DNA of 62,143 bases from the NCBI GenBank assembly GCA_902479095.1, contig CABSNL010000003.1, positions 1 to 62,143 of the forward strand, read 5' to 3'. The notes under the pieces are model-generated. The model did no database searches and was not told where the DNA came from. It worked only from the letters and a program-made list of their open reading frames with translations. The position numbers and the translations under genes were made by a program. How positions within the stretch are numbered: position 1 is the first letter of the stretch; each line of letters begins with the position of its first letter. Origin of the DNA: an uncultured Collinsella sp. Lineage in GTDB: Bacteria; Actinomycetota; Coriobacteriia; Coriobacteriales; Coriobacteriaceae. This document shows positions 43,101 to 49,788 of the stretch, in pieces.

Positions 43101-44848
43101 CCGTCCTTGAGGCCCTCCTTCGTTTGCTTCTTCTCGACATAGCCGTTGTCCGCACTCATCGAGGAGCCGGTGATGAGATTGCCGCTGATGGCAGCCTTGG
43201 TAGCATCGTCAGCCGCGGTCATAGCAAAGGTGAACTTGCCCGGAGCATCGGCACCGGCAACCACCTTCGTCACGGACGGGGTGTAGGTTGCCGCCTCGGT
43301 GACCGTATAGGTGTTCTTGAATTTGACCGTCGCGACACCGGTGGACGTTGCACCCGACGGATAGATCCACTGGCCCTCGAGCTCGTCCTTGCCATCGACC
43401 TGCTTGCTTACCGATGTCGTGACCCTGAGCGTGCCGTCGCCGTTATCCGCTACGACGGCCCTAACCGTATGGACCGTCTTGTCGTACGTATAGCCCGTCG
43501 CCTTGTCGTCAATCTCGCTCACCGTATAGGTGAACGTCTTGCCGGCATCATCCTGAGTGAAGGTCAGCCCGCTCGCAGGTACCAAACTTACGGTCTTGGG
43601 AGCGTTGGCCTCGACATTTGCGGTCTCAAAGACCTTGCCATTCGTGGAAATGCCAACCTTGCTGGCAGATGTCTCGTCAGCAGGCTTGACGATATAACGG
43701 AACGTGCTCTTAGGCGAGCCAAAAATGGTCGCGTCCTTGGGATACGTCAACGTCTTCTCAATCTGCAGACCGCCAGCAGCGCCATAGTCGAGGCTTGCCG
43801 TGTAACGGTTCACAAACGAGACAGTAGGCGTCGTGGCGCCGGCCTCACTTGCATCGTACTGCTGCACGTAAGTATTCGGTTTTTGCTTGAGCTCGACGAT
43901 CTTTTCGTCCGTCAGCGCGCTCGCGTCGGCGCCGTCGCCCAGCAGCTCCGTCACACCCGCACCCTTGAGCACGGTCGTCACGGTATAGAGCTTAGCGGGG
44001 TCGTTCTTGCGTGCAAGAACCTTGACGAGCATGATGGCATCGCCCGTGTAGCCGGCGTCATAGGCGTAGCCGGCAGCAGCAGGCTGGTTCTCGTGAATGC
44101 GATAGGCAAACGTACGACCCAAGTCCTGTTCCGTGAGCTTACGGACAAAGAGCTCCTTTTTCCCGCTCGCGCCCACCACGGCACCGGACACGCCGGCCTT
44201 CGCCGCCTTGTTGGACAGGGTAGCCTCGGCGCCATCGACCGAAGTCTGAATTCCGTCGTACCAAAGACCCGTCACGGCAAAGGTAAACTGCCCCGCGGTA
44301 GAGGCGCGACCCTCAAGGGTCTTGCTCACCGTCACGCCGCCAAAGGTGCCCGACGCATGGTATGCATTGGTGAAGGCAGCCTTATCGGTTATGGCCTTGT
44401 CCGCATCGGACGCGCCGGCGTTGGCGTAGGTCACGCTCGACACGTGCAGCTTGCCCGTGTGGTTGCCCGACTTGTCCAGATCGGTCACCACAACGGTCGC
44501 ACGCGCGGTATGCTTGTCCATGGACATGCCCGCCTGGCCATCTTGCGCGGCGTTCTCAGTGATATTGAAGCTAAAGGTGCCCGCGCGGTTGAACGTCACG
44601 GTCGGGGCGGCCTCGGCGCCAAAGGCGAAGGATGCCACGCGTCCCGACTCGGGTGCGCTGGCGACGGCCTGGTTGGTGCCAATGGCAACTGCCCCATCCT
44701 TCACCGCCTGCTTTGTGGTCTTGCTCAAACCGGTCGTGCTGGCATCATCCGCAGCGGCGGCAAGGTTAAAGGTGTAGCTCTCGCCCTGGTTCCAGTCGCG
44801 ACCGCTCACGGCCTTCTGACCTTGCAGGGCCACGCTCGTGGGCTCCAC
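37154..44848 (-). CDS. Giant adhesin, C-terminal part (after frameshift)
   Basis: About 2,560 codons forming the 3' two thirds of a giant cell-surface protein. It is built of about fifteen modules of roughly 100-140 aa that end in F(T/V)NxY (for example AFTNAYHASG, KFKNTYTVTE, EFTNTYVVNP) and carry YTVSE / YTYVIAE strands, the look of Spy0128/Cna-B pilin isopeptide domains. Two DUF11-like modules (NVTVTDELPTGVVFEAFEG; VVITDAVPAGTEFVEFTG) interrupt them around residues 980-1240. The C terminus is a Gly/Ser linker, MPDTGD sorting signal, hydrophobic helix and RRRR. It has no own ribosome site or signal peptide: it continues the 44806-49134 gene in another frame. Confidence 0.85.
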   Translation of the reverse strand: MEPTSVALQGQKAVSGRDWNQGESYTFNLAAAADDASTTGLSKTTKQAVKDGAVAIGTNQAVASAPESGRVASFAFGAEAAPTVTFNRAGTFSFNITENAAQDGQAGMSMDKHTARATVVVTDLDKSGNHTGKLHVSSVTYANAGASDADKAITDKAAFTNAYHASGTFGGVTVSKTLEGRASTAGQFTFAVTGLWYDGIQTSVDGAEATLSNKAAKAGVSGAVVGASGKKELFVRKLTEQDLGRTFAYRIHENQPAAAGYAYDAGYTGDAIMLVKVLARKNDPAKLYTVTTVLKGAGVTELLGDGADASALTDEKIVELKQKPNTYVQQYDASEAGATTPTVSFVNRYTASLDYGAAGGLQIEKTLTYPKDATIFGSPKSTFRYIVKPADETSASKVGISTNGKVFETANVEANAPKTVSLVPASGLTFTQDDAGKTFTYTVSEIDDKATGYTYDKTVHTVRAVVADNGDGTLRVTTSVSKQVDGKDELEGQWIYPSGATSTGVATVKFKNTYTVTEAATYTPSVTKVVAGADAPGKFTFAMTAADDATKAAISGNLITGSSMSADNGYVEKKQTKEGLKDGEHYQVNFSKLTFNKPGTYKFAINEQVPNVLGEWKYDTHTYVLTITVTDEGGKLVARADGATGSEGFIFNNRYRTSTSYELQGGLEIVKTLNGHDLHAGMFGFTVTGEDAASTDKLNKLLRADEGKLTVTNDEPQADGTSHTGILGGLTFATEDAGKTFTYKVVENGGGKGGYTYDSTYWMVEIAVNNRRDGSLYTVTTAKHYDANEAEEPHEKKVFSSESGTAKAQVFFTNSYAATGTFDGLTAEKVMDSGDKIEAGQYTFDLYAEKADGSLEKMDEGTTQADEDGTATVDFGKVNFKLGDATSGTHEQTIDLAGAVNDGIATKRHNADHTTTYSFNLVAKERMANLPEGVRPVDTSAACRVLLEVTDHNDGNLTSKVTYRDGTEKGKIVFHNTRDKVKTIGTVAKPDVDIDGQLLSVGDSYVYTINWANTEADAAGNLVSANVTVTDELPTGVVFEAFEGEFADKGAASGQLLTWDLGKQPAGSHGSVRVRVKITEDAVKDVQGAVGTVENKATVTVGNKSYTGTTTNYVPKKSESDAQDSTGSGVALGDELTYTIGYKNTEGASATVVITDAVPAGTEFVEFTGDYKDAGSKDNDGNLTWTLKDVPAGKEGTVQFKVRVTEDAFKSGGASGNISNQASVAVGNNPAVKTNTTTDQVSDGRLTLSKTVTATEGITAPNKAFTFKVLLYQADGTTPLAGAFAFAGRPDGTNGTYVSGQIKSGDTITLKAGGSVTVTLPTGTHYEVQELDSKGELMTSEDGFAVVDKANPQKGTVGQATQVGFTNVYSVESTKVENAFKVQKKISGRNWTTSDVFTMTLTAQGEAPMPKGAKDGVSAIELHKDAQVGNFGTIEYTKPGTYTYVIAEQPGDETSLIFSKATYRATVTVTDDGAGKLPAMTKITQLTDDAGDAVERTVEAAIFTNTAKTGSLTVKKTVVGGDSRREFGFTVALADGDGEPVSGTFGKGEHAVTFADGKANFTLKDGEEKTVAGLPVGARYTVTEDAAEGYTTAVNGADGSKAEGAVTEDGATVAFTNTYGTVTEGRDVSTAGLFTKTLEGRDWAEGDSFQFALTGEDGAPMPEGSADGSKTVSVTAAGTKAGDRVAFDFGSIRYTLDDIKDAEFAEVGGKRVRAKTFTYTVREVRPDDGSAIAGVAYDGHVAMMTVTVIDDGSGNLTATTPAIAEVSGGDFVNTYTTELDYSARAGVRLSKTLSGRAMEAGQFAFTVTADAETAAKLGLKTGKDAYAVAAADDGKADLVDLIGGAAESDVKFTDADAGKTYSFTVTETKLGGEAYTNDTAPRTVTIAPGYDAATGKLTVTTTVAKDGVEVARGEVSTADDATAAPAPVTVAFENSYEATGTLGGEGNVAINATKTLTGRAAAAGEFSFSVRNAQGDVVATASNQAFGDGEAAGLAFSPIAYTTDALERMVAGGIATRAADGSWVIPYTVSEDGTDRLPAGVTATASSFDITVKVTDNGKGGLDTAVVYPEGSDGTLSFVNGYSADEATVDLAGTKTLALSQAGLGLAQADIAGKYTFKIEPLDGAPAPVDASGKTVTEATNDAAGNVELGHITFKQPSDLDDAENDGDGLRTKTFAYRVSESGSVDGVVNDATAIRTFTVKVVENTNAGTLAAEVLPAEGTPEGKGAFEFTNTYVVNPTPSSVTDQIKVSKKLKGRDLAEGEFEFQLVEIAADGSESVAATGKNAADGTVALSPVTYTAPGTHSYELREVAGTAGGVTYDKTTYRVRTTVTDAGNGTLAVKHELMDAEGNAANDTSVTFTNGYKAAPVTLKLGAAKVLKGAELKAGQFSFEFKSRDGKVMSTAKNAADGGVTFDALTFKQAGTYTFTVSEVDDGQAHVTYDKAVHKIVVTVSDEAADGTKTGYLSAKVSYEGDANVPPVFTNSYAEEPGTPGTPENPGTPGGGSGGGSGGGSDNGSGSGSSGDGSKGGMPDTGDRSLPVEALAAMAGIGALAAAGGAVLYRRRR

Positions 44849-47800
44849 GCTATATTATTGGTAAAGGAAGGCGTGGCCTTGTTGTCCAGTTGCCTTACCG
44901 AGCCGTCTTCTGCGACCTTGTAGTACTCGATCGAGGTCAGGATGCCGGCGCCATTCTTGGCGTTGCGAACCACGGCGTAATAGACCGACCCGTCGTAGGT
45001 CATGCCCGCGACCCTGTCGGGTTTCTCGGGCAACTTCTCGGCAAACTTGTATACGTAGGCACGCCCCGCATCCGCCTTGGCGGTATAGGAGATCGCCGGC
45101 CACGTCACCGTGCCGTCGGCGTTGTTGCCCACGGTGGCGGTGTTGTCCTCGGTACCCTCGGGCATGGGAGCCGTCACGTTTGCGTCGACCGTATCGGGGC
45201 TAAACACTGCGCTAGCATCCGCATATCCGCCCACGCCCTCGAGCTTAAAGCTAAAGGCGTTCTGGGCAAGCGTGAAGGTCCCCGCGCTGTCGGTCAGGTT
45301 CTTTTGGGCATGGATGATGATGTCCTTCTCATACTCGTCGTAGTGATTGGTGAAGGTCGCGGTCTCGACGGCAACCTCAGCTGTAGCCGGTTTGCCCGCA
45401 TCGTCGCGTACCTGCGTCATCTTCACGCTCTTAACGACCAGAGCACCGGCATGGTTGTCCTCCACCACGACCGTCGCGGTATAAGAGGCGGCAGAATAGC
45501 TTATGCCGTCTGCCCCGGCATCGGAGTCGGGGATGACCTCAGAGATGGTATAGGTGTACGTGCCGGGCTTGGTATAGGTGATATCTCCAAACGTTGCCTT
45601 CGGGGCTTTCTTGGTGAGCTCGACCGTAGACACTTTGCTCTTGGCGCCATTGGGCATGGGGACGCCGTCCTCGGCCGTAAGCTGCGCGGTAAAGGTGTCG
45701 TCATCAGTCCAGCCACGGCCCTCGAGCACCTTCGTGGCGCTCAGACGATTCTGGGCATCGAGCGTCACGGAGCTGGCACTGTAGTTGTTAGTGAACACGA
45801 GCGTGTTGCTATCGGGAATCTTTCCGTCCACGAGTGCGGCGATCGAACCCGCGATCGCGTTGCCGGTTCCCGACTGCTCCTGACCGCCGGCCTTGCGGCT
45901 CACGAGGCTAAAGCCGGCCGGAAGCACCGACTCATCGGCAGAACCGGTCACGGTATTGACGATGTTCGCCAGCACATTGCCACTCGCCGACTCACCCTTG
46001 GTGGTGAGCTCGCTCACGCTATAGCTGTCGCCCTTCTTAAGGTCGTACACGCGGATGGTCTCGCCAGCCTTGATGGAATGGGTATAGCCGTTCTTGAGCG
46101 TAAAGGAATCGCCCACGGCCTCGCCATTCGCATCGAACACGTGCGCCTCGTAGCCCTTCTCGGAATTCGGCAGGGTGAACTTAAACGTAAAGGTCAGGTC
46201 CTTGCCGTTCGCATCCTTGGTAGGCGCGGTAAGGCCACTGTCCGCCGTCACGGTCTTAGTCACCTGCAGGCGCGCCACGCGACGATCGGTATACTGCACG
46301 GCCGTTGCCGTGGTAAAGAGATGGTTGAGCTGGAGCGTGCCGAGGTCGGTGCCATTGGTGGGCCGACCGTCTTGGTAAAGAGCCATACGGTTGATACCCG
46401 TATCGGCATAGATAATCGCCAGCTGGCCGTTGCGGGTGCCACCGTCCTCGACATAGCGCAAGACGGTCTTGGCACCTTGCGGTGTCTTGTCATAGCGCAT
46501 GTGCATCAGGTGGTCCGTCAGAGAAGGCGTCACGCCATCGGCGGTGCACTCCTGGCCCCACGTCAGGTTACCCTTGGCATCTGCACCAGTCGCGCTCTGC
46601 AGTTTGCCCTTGATGTGCGTAAGCGTGTTATCGATGGAGTCGGGAGAGCCAAACTGCGCAAGGGAGGCAATGAGCGAGCCCGGGCCGCTCATACTGCGCA
46701 CGCCGTCGCTCTCTATGCCGGCGTCTACGTACACGCCCGAATCGTCCACGATCACCTTGGTGATGGTGGAATTTATCTCGTAGCCATCCGGGCTCATCGA
46801 TTCACGCAGGTAGTACGTGCCCTTGATAAGGGGCGCATGCTTTGCGGAATTGAGCGGGAAGCATGCTGCACCCTTAATCTCATACGGATAGGTTATGCCA
46901 TTTGCCTGCACGGTGTCATACGGCGCGGCGCCGGACTTGATGGCATACGTGCTGGGGCTATTGCCGGTAACGTCCTCGGCCTTGTACAGATCAAACGTCG
47001 CGCCGTTCACAGGCTCGCCCAAGTCATCGACCTTCTGTACAAACAGACGGTTCTGTACGTTCGTGAGGTGGATCACGGTTGAGAACTGCCTGTTTGTCGA
47101 CAGGTATTCAACCATGGAGGTGTTCTCCATGGTTGCCTCTGCCAGAGACGACGCCGTGGTGTGATACACCGCCACGGTATAGTCGGCATTCGACTTGTCC
47201 TCCATCATGGCAGCGTACTTCTCGATATCGCCGGGCAGCGACCTAACCGTTACCTCATAGTCGCCCTTGGTGTTAACGGCAAAAACGCTCGTGTCCGCCG
47301 ATTTGGCAGCCTCGACGGCACCGGCAATGCCGTGCGCGGAGCACAGTTTGTAGCCATCGAGCGGATTGCCCGTGACTGCCGTCCAGGCGTCTTCTTTTGC
47401 CTGGTCCAAGTTCTCATTGGTGCGTTTGAGCACGACGGCAAAGGTCGTACCCGAGCTAATGGGGTTGTCCTTGTTGTCTTTTATGTCTTTGGACAAGAAG
47501 ATGGTCTCCTTGGCGGCCAGATAGCCGCCGTTCAGCCACATGCGGCTGCCCTTCCATGTGCTATCATCCGCTGTTTTGACCGTCGTTTGCGGTGCGACGA
47601 CCACGCCGCCCGTGCCACTCGCCGCAGCTGGCTTGTACTGCAGATGCAGCTCGCCTGGCGTTGCGGAAGTCGATGAAGTCAGACTCGAACGATATCCCTC
47701 GGGCAGGCCCATCTCCTTGAGTACAAAGAAGTCATGCCCCGCGGCATGCTGGTTATCGAACGAAAGGACAGAGCCGTCCGACTCCAAAAGCACCAGCTGA

Positions 47801-49134
47801 CCCTTATCGTCCGTCGTGCCTTGAGCGATGGGATCGCCCTGCGTCTTCCAGCTTTCACCGGACTGATACAGCGCAAACGTGGCGCCCTGGACCGCCTCGC
47901 CGTTCTGGTCGACCTTCTGGACCTCGGATGACGGCAGGGTGGTGAGGTTGAACTTAAGTGACATGTTCGATGCACCCGCACCGCGCTCCAGATAGAAGAA
48001 GCTCAGCTTGTGCTTGGTGCTAGAATTGAATGTATCACCGGAGAAGTTGGTGGTGTCCGCGCCGGCGGCGTCGAACTTCGCCTTGATAGTGGTTTTTTCG
48101 ATTTCCCTCTCGGTTCCATTCGCGCCATCAATATGACCGACTTTCACTTCGCCGGTAGCAAAGTTAATATCAAGCGTTGCCTTCTCGTGGATGCCGCCCA
48201 GATCGCCCACGAGCACGCCATCGATATACACCCAGACGTCATCGTCGCCCGAGAACTCAAAGATCATGTCCTCGTTCTTGTTGGTCTTGCCGTTTGCGGG
48301 CTGGACAAACTCCGTGGTCATGGACATGCCAAAGTGATGGTTGAGCTTATCGTTCTCTCCGTCCTTTATTCCTATAGGGGAGAGGTTTTTACCCGACTCG
48401 GTAAAAACCTTTTTAGCCGAGTCAAAGGGAAAGAACTGACCCCGATTCTCTTCTGACACGCTCTCCTTATATACGCCCGCCTTATCGTAGACGTCAAAGG
48501 AGTTCGTCGTGGAGTTATACACGGCATAGTTGCCTTCTTTGGAGCCGTAGGAGTCGTAAACGTAATAGCCCTCCTTGAGCTGGAAGAGGCCCTGCACGCT
48601 GTTGTAAACGGCCTTACCGTTCTGCTTTTTATTTGCCTGGCTGTCATTGTTAAAGAGGTAATCGAGCGACTCATCGTTGTAGTTAACGCCCTGGTAGGTG
48701 CCATTTTTGATCTCCGGATAGCCCTTTACCAGCGTGTTCTTCACAAATGGAAGGCGTCCAAAGCCACCGGTGGTACTCTTGCCCGTCCATTTGTTAATGC
48801 CCGTACCGGCACCACCATTGAATTTGAGCTGGTGGTCTTTATTGATGCCGGTGTTGTTATTGCTGTTGTCGTTGTTTATGTTGGCAGAATTGTCGTTATC
48901 GCCATTCACGACCCAGTAGTCAAACAGGTTGACCGTGGTGCCGGTAGGGTTTACCGTCTTCACGATATGGTTGCTGAAGGGAACCGTCTGCTCGGCCAAC
49001 GCACTCGTTGCACCAAACAAGAGCGCACACGCCGCCAGCGGGACGGTCAAAACCTTTAGAGCACGCTTGGCTGTATTGGTTTTTGTGCCCAAAGGCTTCA
49101 GCATTTCTCGAGCTTTCGCATATACGCGATTCAT
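44806..49134 (-). CDS. Giant adhesin, N-terminal part (before frameshift)
   Basis: About 1,440 codons starting at ATG 49134 (GGGAGG 6 nt upstream). It has a signal peptide (residues about 19-42, ...FGATSALA), an Asn-rich segment, a fibro-slime/PA14-like domain with DDDVWVYIDGVLVGDLGG at about 297-314, SpaA-like collagen-B modules (GATFALYQSGES; GATFDLYKAEDV) and then isopeptide modules ending LVFTNNYSAS and TFTNHYDEYE. The frame runs out as PSFTNN then IAWSPRAW; adding one T after AATAA restores FTNNYSVEPTSVALQG and joins it exactly to the downstream part (11,981 bp plus 1 is divisible by 3, giving about 3,993 aa). So this is one gene split by a one-base deletion or assembly error. Confidence 0.87.
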   Translation of the reverse strand: MNRVYAKAREMLKPLGTKTNTAKRALKVLTVPLAACALLFGATSALAEQTVPFSNHIVKTVNPTGTTVNLFDYWVVNGDNDNSANINNDNSNNNTGINKDHQLKFNGGAGTGINKWTGKSTTGGFGRLPFVKNTLVKGYPEIKNGTYQGVNYNDESLDYLFNNDSQANKKQNGKAVYNSVQGLFQLKEGYYVYDSYGSKEGNYAVYNSTTNSFDVYDKAGVYKESVSEENRGQFFPFDSAKKVFTESGKNLSPIGIKDGENDKLNHHFGMSMTTEFVQPANGKTNKNEDMIFEFSGDDDVWVYIDGVLVGDLGGIHEKATLDINFATGEVKVGHIDGANGTEREIEKTTIKAKFDAAGADTTNFSGDTFNSSTKHKLSFFYLERGAGASNMSLKFNLTTLPSSEVQKVDQNGEAVQGATFALYQSGESWKTQGDPIAQGTTDDKGQLVLLESDGSVLSFDNQHAAGHDFFVLKEMGLPEGYRSSLTSSTSATPGELHLQYKPAAASGTGGVVVAPQTTVKTADDSTWKGSRMWLNGGYLAAKETIFLSKDIKDNKDNPISSGTTFAVVLKRTNENLDQAKEDAWTAVTGNPLDGYKLCSAHGIAGAVEAAKSADTSVFAVNTKGDYEVTVRSLPGDIEKYAAMMEDKSNADYTVAVYHTTASSLAEATMENTSMVEYLSTNRQFSTVIHLTNVQNRLFVQKVDDLGEPVNGATFDLYKAEDVTGNSPSTYAIKSGAAPYDTVQANGITYPYEIKGAACFPLNSAKHAPLIKGTYYLRESMSPDGYEINSTITKVIVDDSGVYVDAGIESDGVRSMSGPGSLIASLAQFGSPDSIDNTLTHIKGKLQSATGADAKGNLTWGQECTADGVTPSLTDHLMHMRYDKTPQGAKTVLRYVEDGGTRNGQLAIIYADTGINRMALYQDGRPTNGTDLGTLQLNHLFTTATAVQYTDRRVARLQVTKTVTADSGLTAPTKDANGKDLTFTFKFTLPNSEKGYEAHVFDANGEAVGDSFTLKNGYTHSIKAGETIRVYDLKKGDSYSVSELTTKGESASGNVLANIVNTVTGSADESVLPAGFSLVSRKAGGQEQSGTGNAIAGSIAALVDGKIPDSNTLVFTNNYSASSVTLDAQNRLSATKVLEGRGWTDDDTFTAQLTAEDGVPMPNGAKSKVSTVELTKKAPKATFGDITYTKPGTYTYTISEVIPDSDAGADGISYSAASYTATVVVEDNHAGALVVKSVKMTQVRDDAGKPATAEVAVETATFTNHYDEYEKDIIIHAQKNLTDSAGTFTLAQNAFSFKLEGVGGYADASAVFSPDTVDANVTAPMPEGTEDNTATVGNNADGTVTWPAISYTAKADAGRAYVYKFAEKLPEKPDRVAGMTYDGSVYYAVVRNAKNGAGILTSIEYYKVAEDGSVRQLDNKATPSFTNNIAWSPRAWPCKVRRP

Positions 49135-49175
49135 GAAGGCCCTCCCCAATCCATGAGGACGGCAAGCAGCGGCTC

Positions 49176-49225
49176 ATTATATATGTGTCGTCGTCCCCAT
49201 CGATGCAAATATACGCCCCCCCCCC
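49176..49225 (-). promoter_or_regulatory. Adhesin promoter with G10 tract
   Basis: On the minus strand a perfect TATAAT (49176-49181) lies about 42 bp before the ATG. The -35 position (49199-49204, ATCGAT) is poor. A run of ten G (C10 on the plus strand, 49216-49225) starts 11 bp further upstream. Weak -35 plus upstream homopolymer is a layout known from phase-variable surface genes. Confidence 0.6.
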
Positions 49226-49397
49226 GCGCAGAAACGCAAGGCAGGACATCGCTATATGCTTAAAATTGTAGCAATTTGGGTGACCCGAAATTTCGCCTCG
49301 GGTTGCCACTCAGGCTCAAAATCGAACCACTCGCGCCGTCGACATGCCCCAGTAGGACAAATCGACCGGCAATCTTTATCCCCCACAACCCACAAAG

Positions 49398-49772
49398 TAG
49401 CTAATTTGGGACGGGGCTATTTTGACTACTTGGGCAATCAGATCGACATGTAGTCAAAATAACCCCGTCCCAAAAAGACTGGTCTGACGCTGCGCCACGA
49501 AAAGGACCTATCTACTACGTTTAGGCCGCAGGGGTCGACCATAGCCGACTTTTTCGAAAATCGGTAAGCTTTCTACCTGCGGTTTTATTTTTGCAAATTC
49601 CGGGATGGTCGAGGGTGGCCGGTTTAACGTAGTAGATGGCCACGTTTCGTGGCAAACGGTCCGACCCAAGGCACAAGGCAGCCAACCTCGAATGGCCATT
49701 CTCGAAGTTGCGGTGGAATACGGACTGAATTGGCCCCTTAAAGGCAAAAACACTCCGTATTCCACCGCAACT
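49398..49772. repeat. Nest of three stem-loop elements
   Basis: The gap 49226-49788 has no credible gene but three elements: (a) a hairpin with arms TTTGGGACGGGGCTATTTTG and its near complement (about 49405-49473), whose left arm recurs at 10505; (b) a long-loop inverted repeat ATCTACTACGTT (49510-49521) / AACGTAGTAGAT (49626-49637) with an inner TCGACCAT/ATGGTCGA pair; (c) the second 67-nt stem-loop (49706-49772), with arms AGTTGCGGTGGAATACGGA / TCCGTATTCCACCGCAACT. Confidence 0.8.
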
Positions 49773-49788
49773 TATAGGGAGATAGGCC

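Noticed and set aside
37154..49134. Adhesin split as a programmed frameshift
   Set aside because: No slippery heptamer or homopolymer at the junction; a simple one-base loss explains it better.
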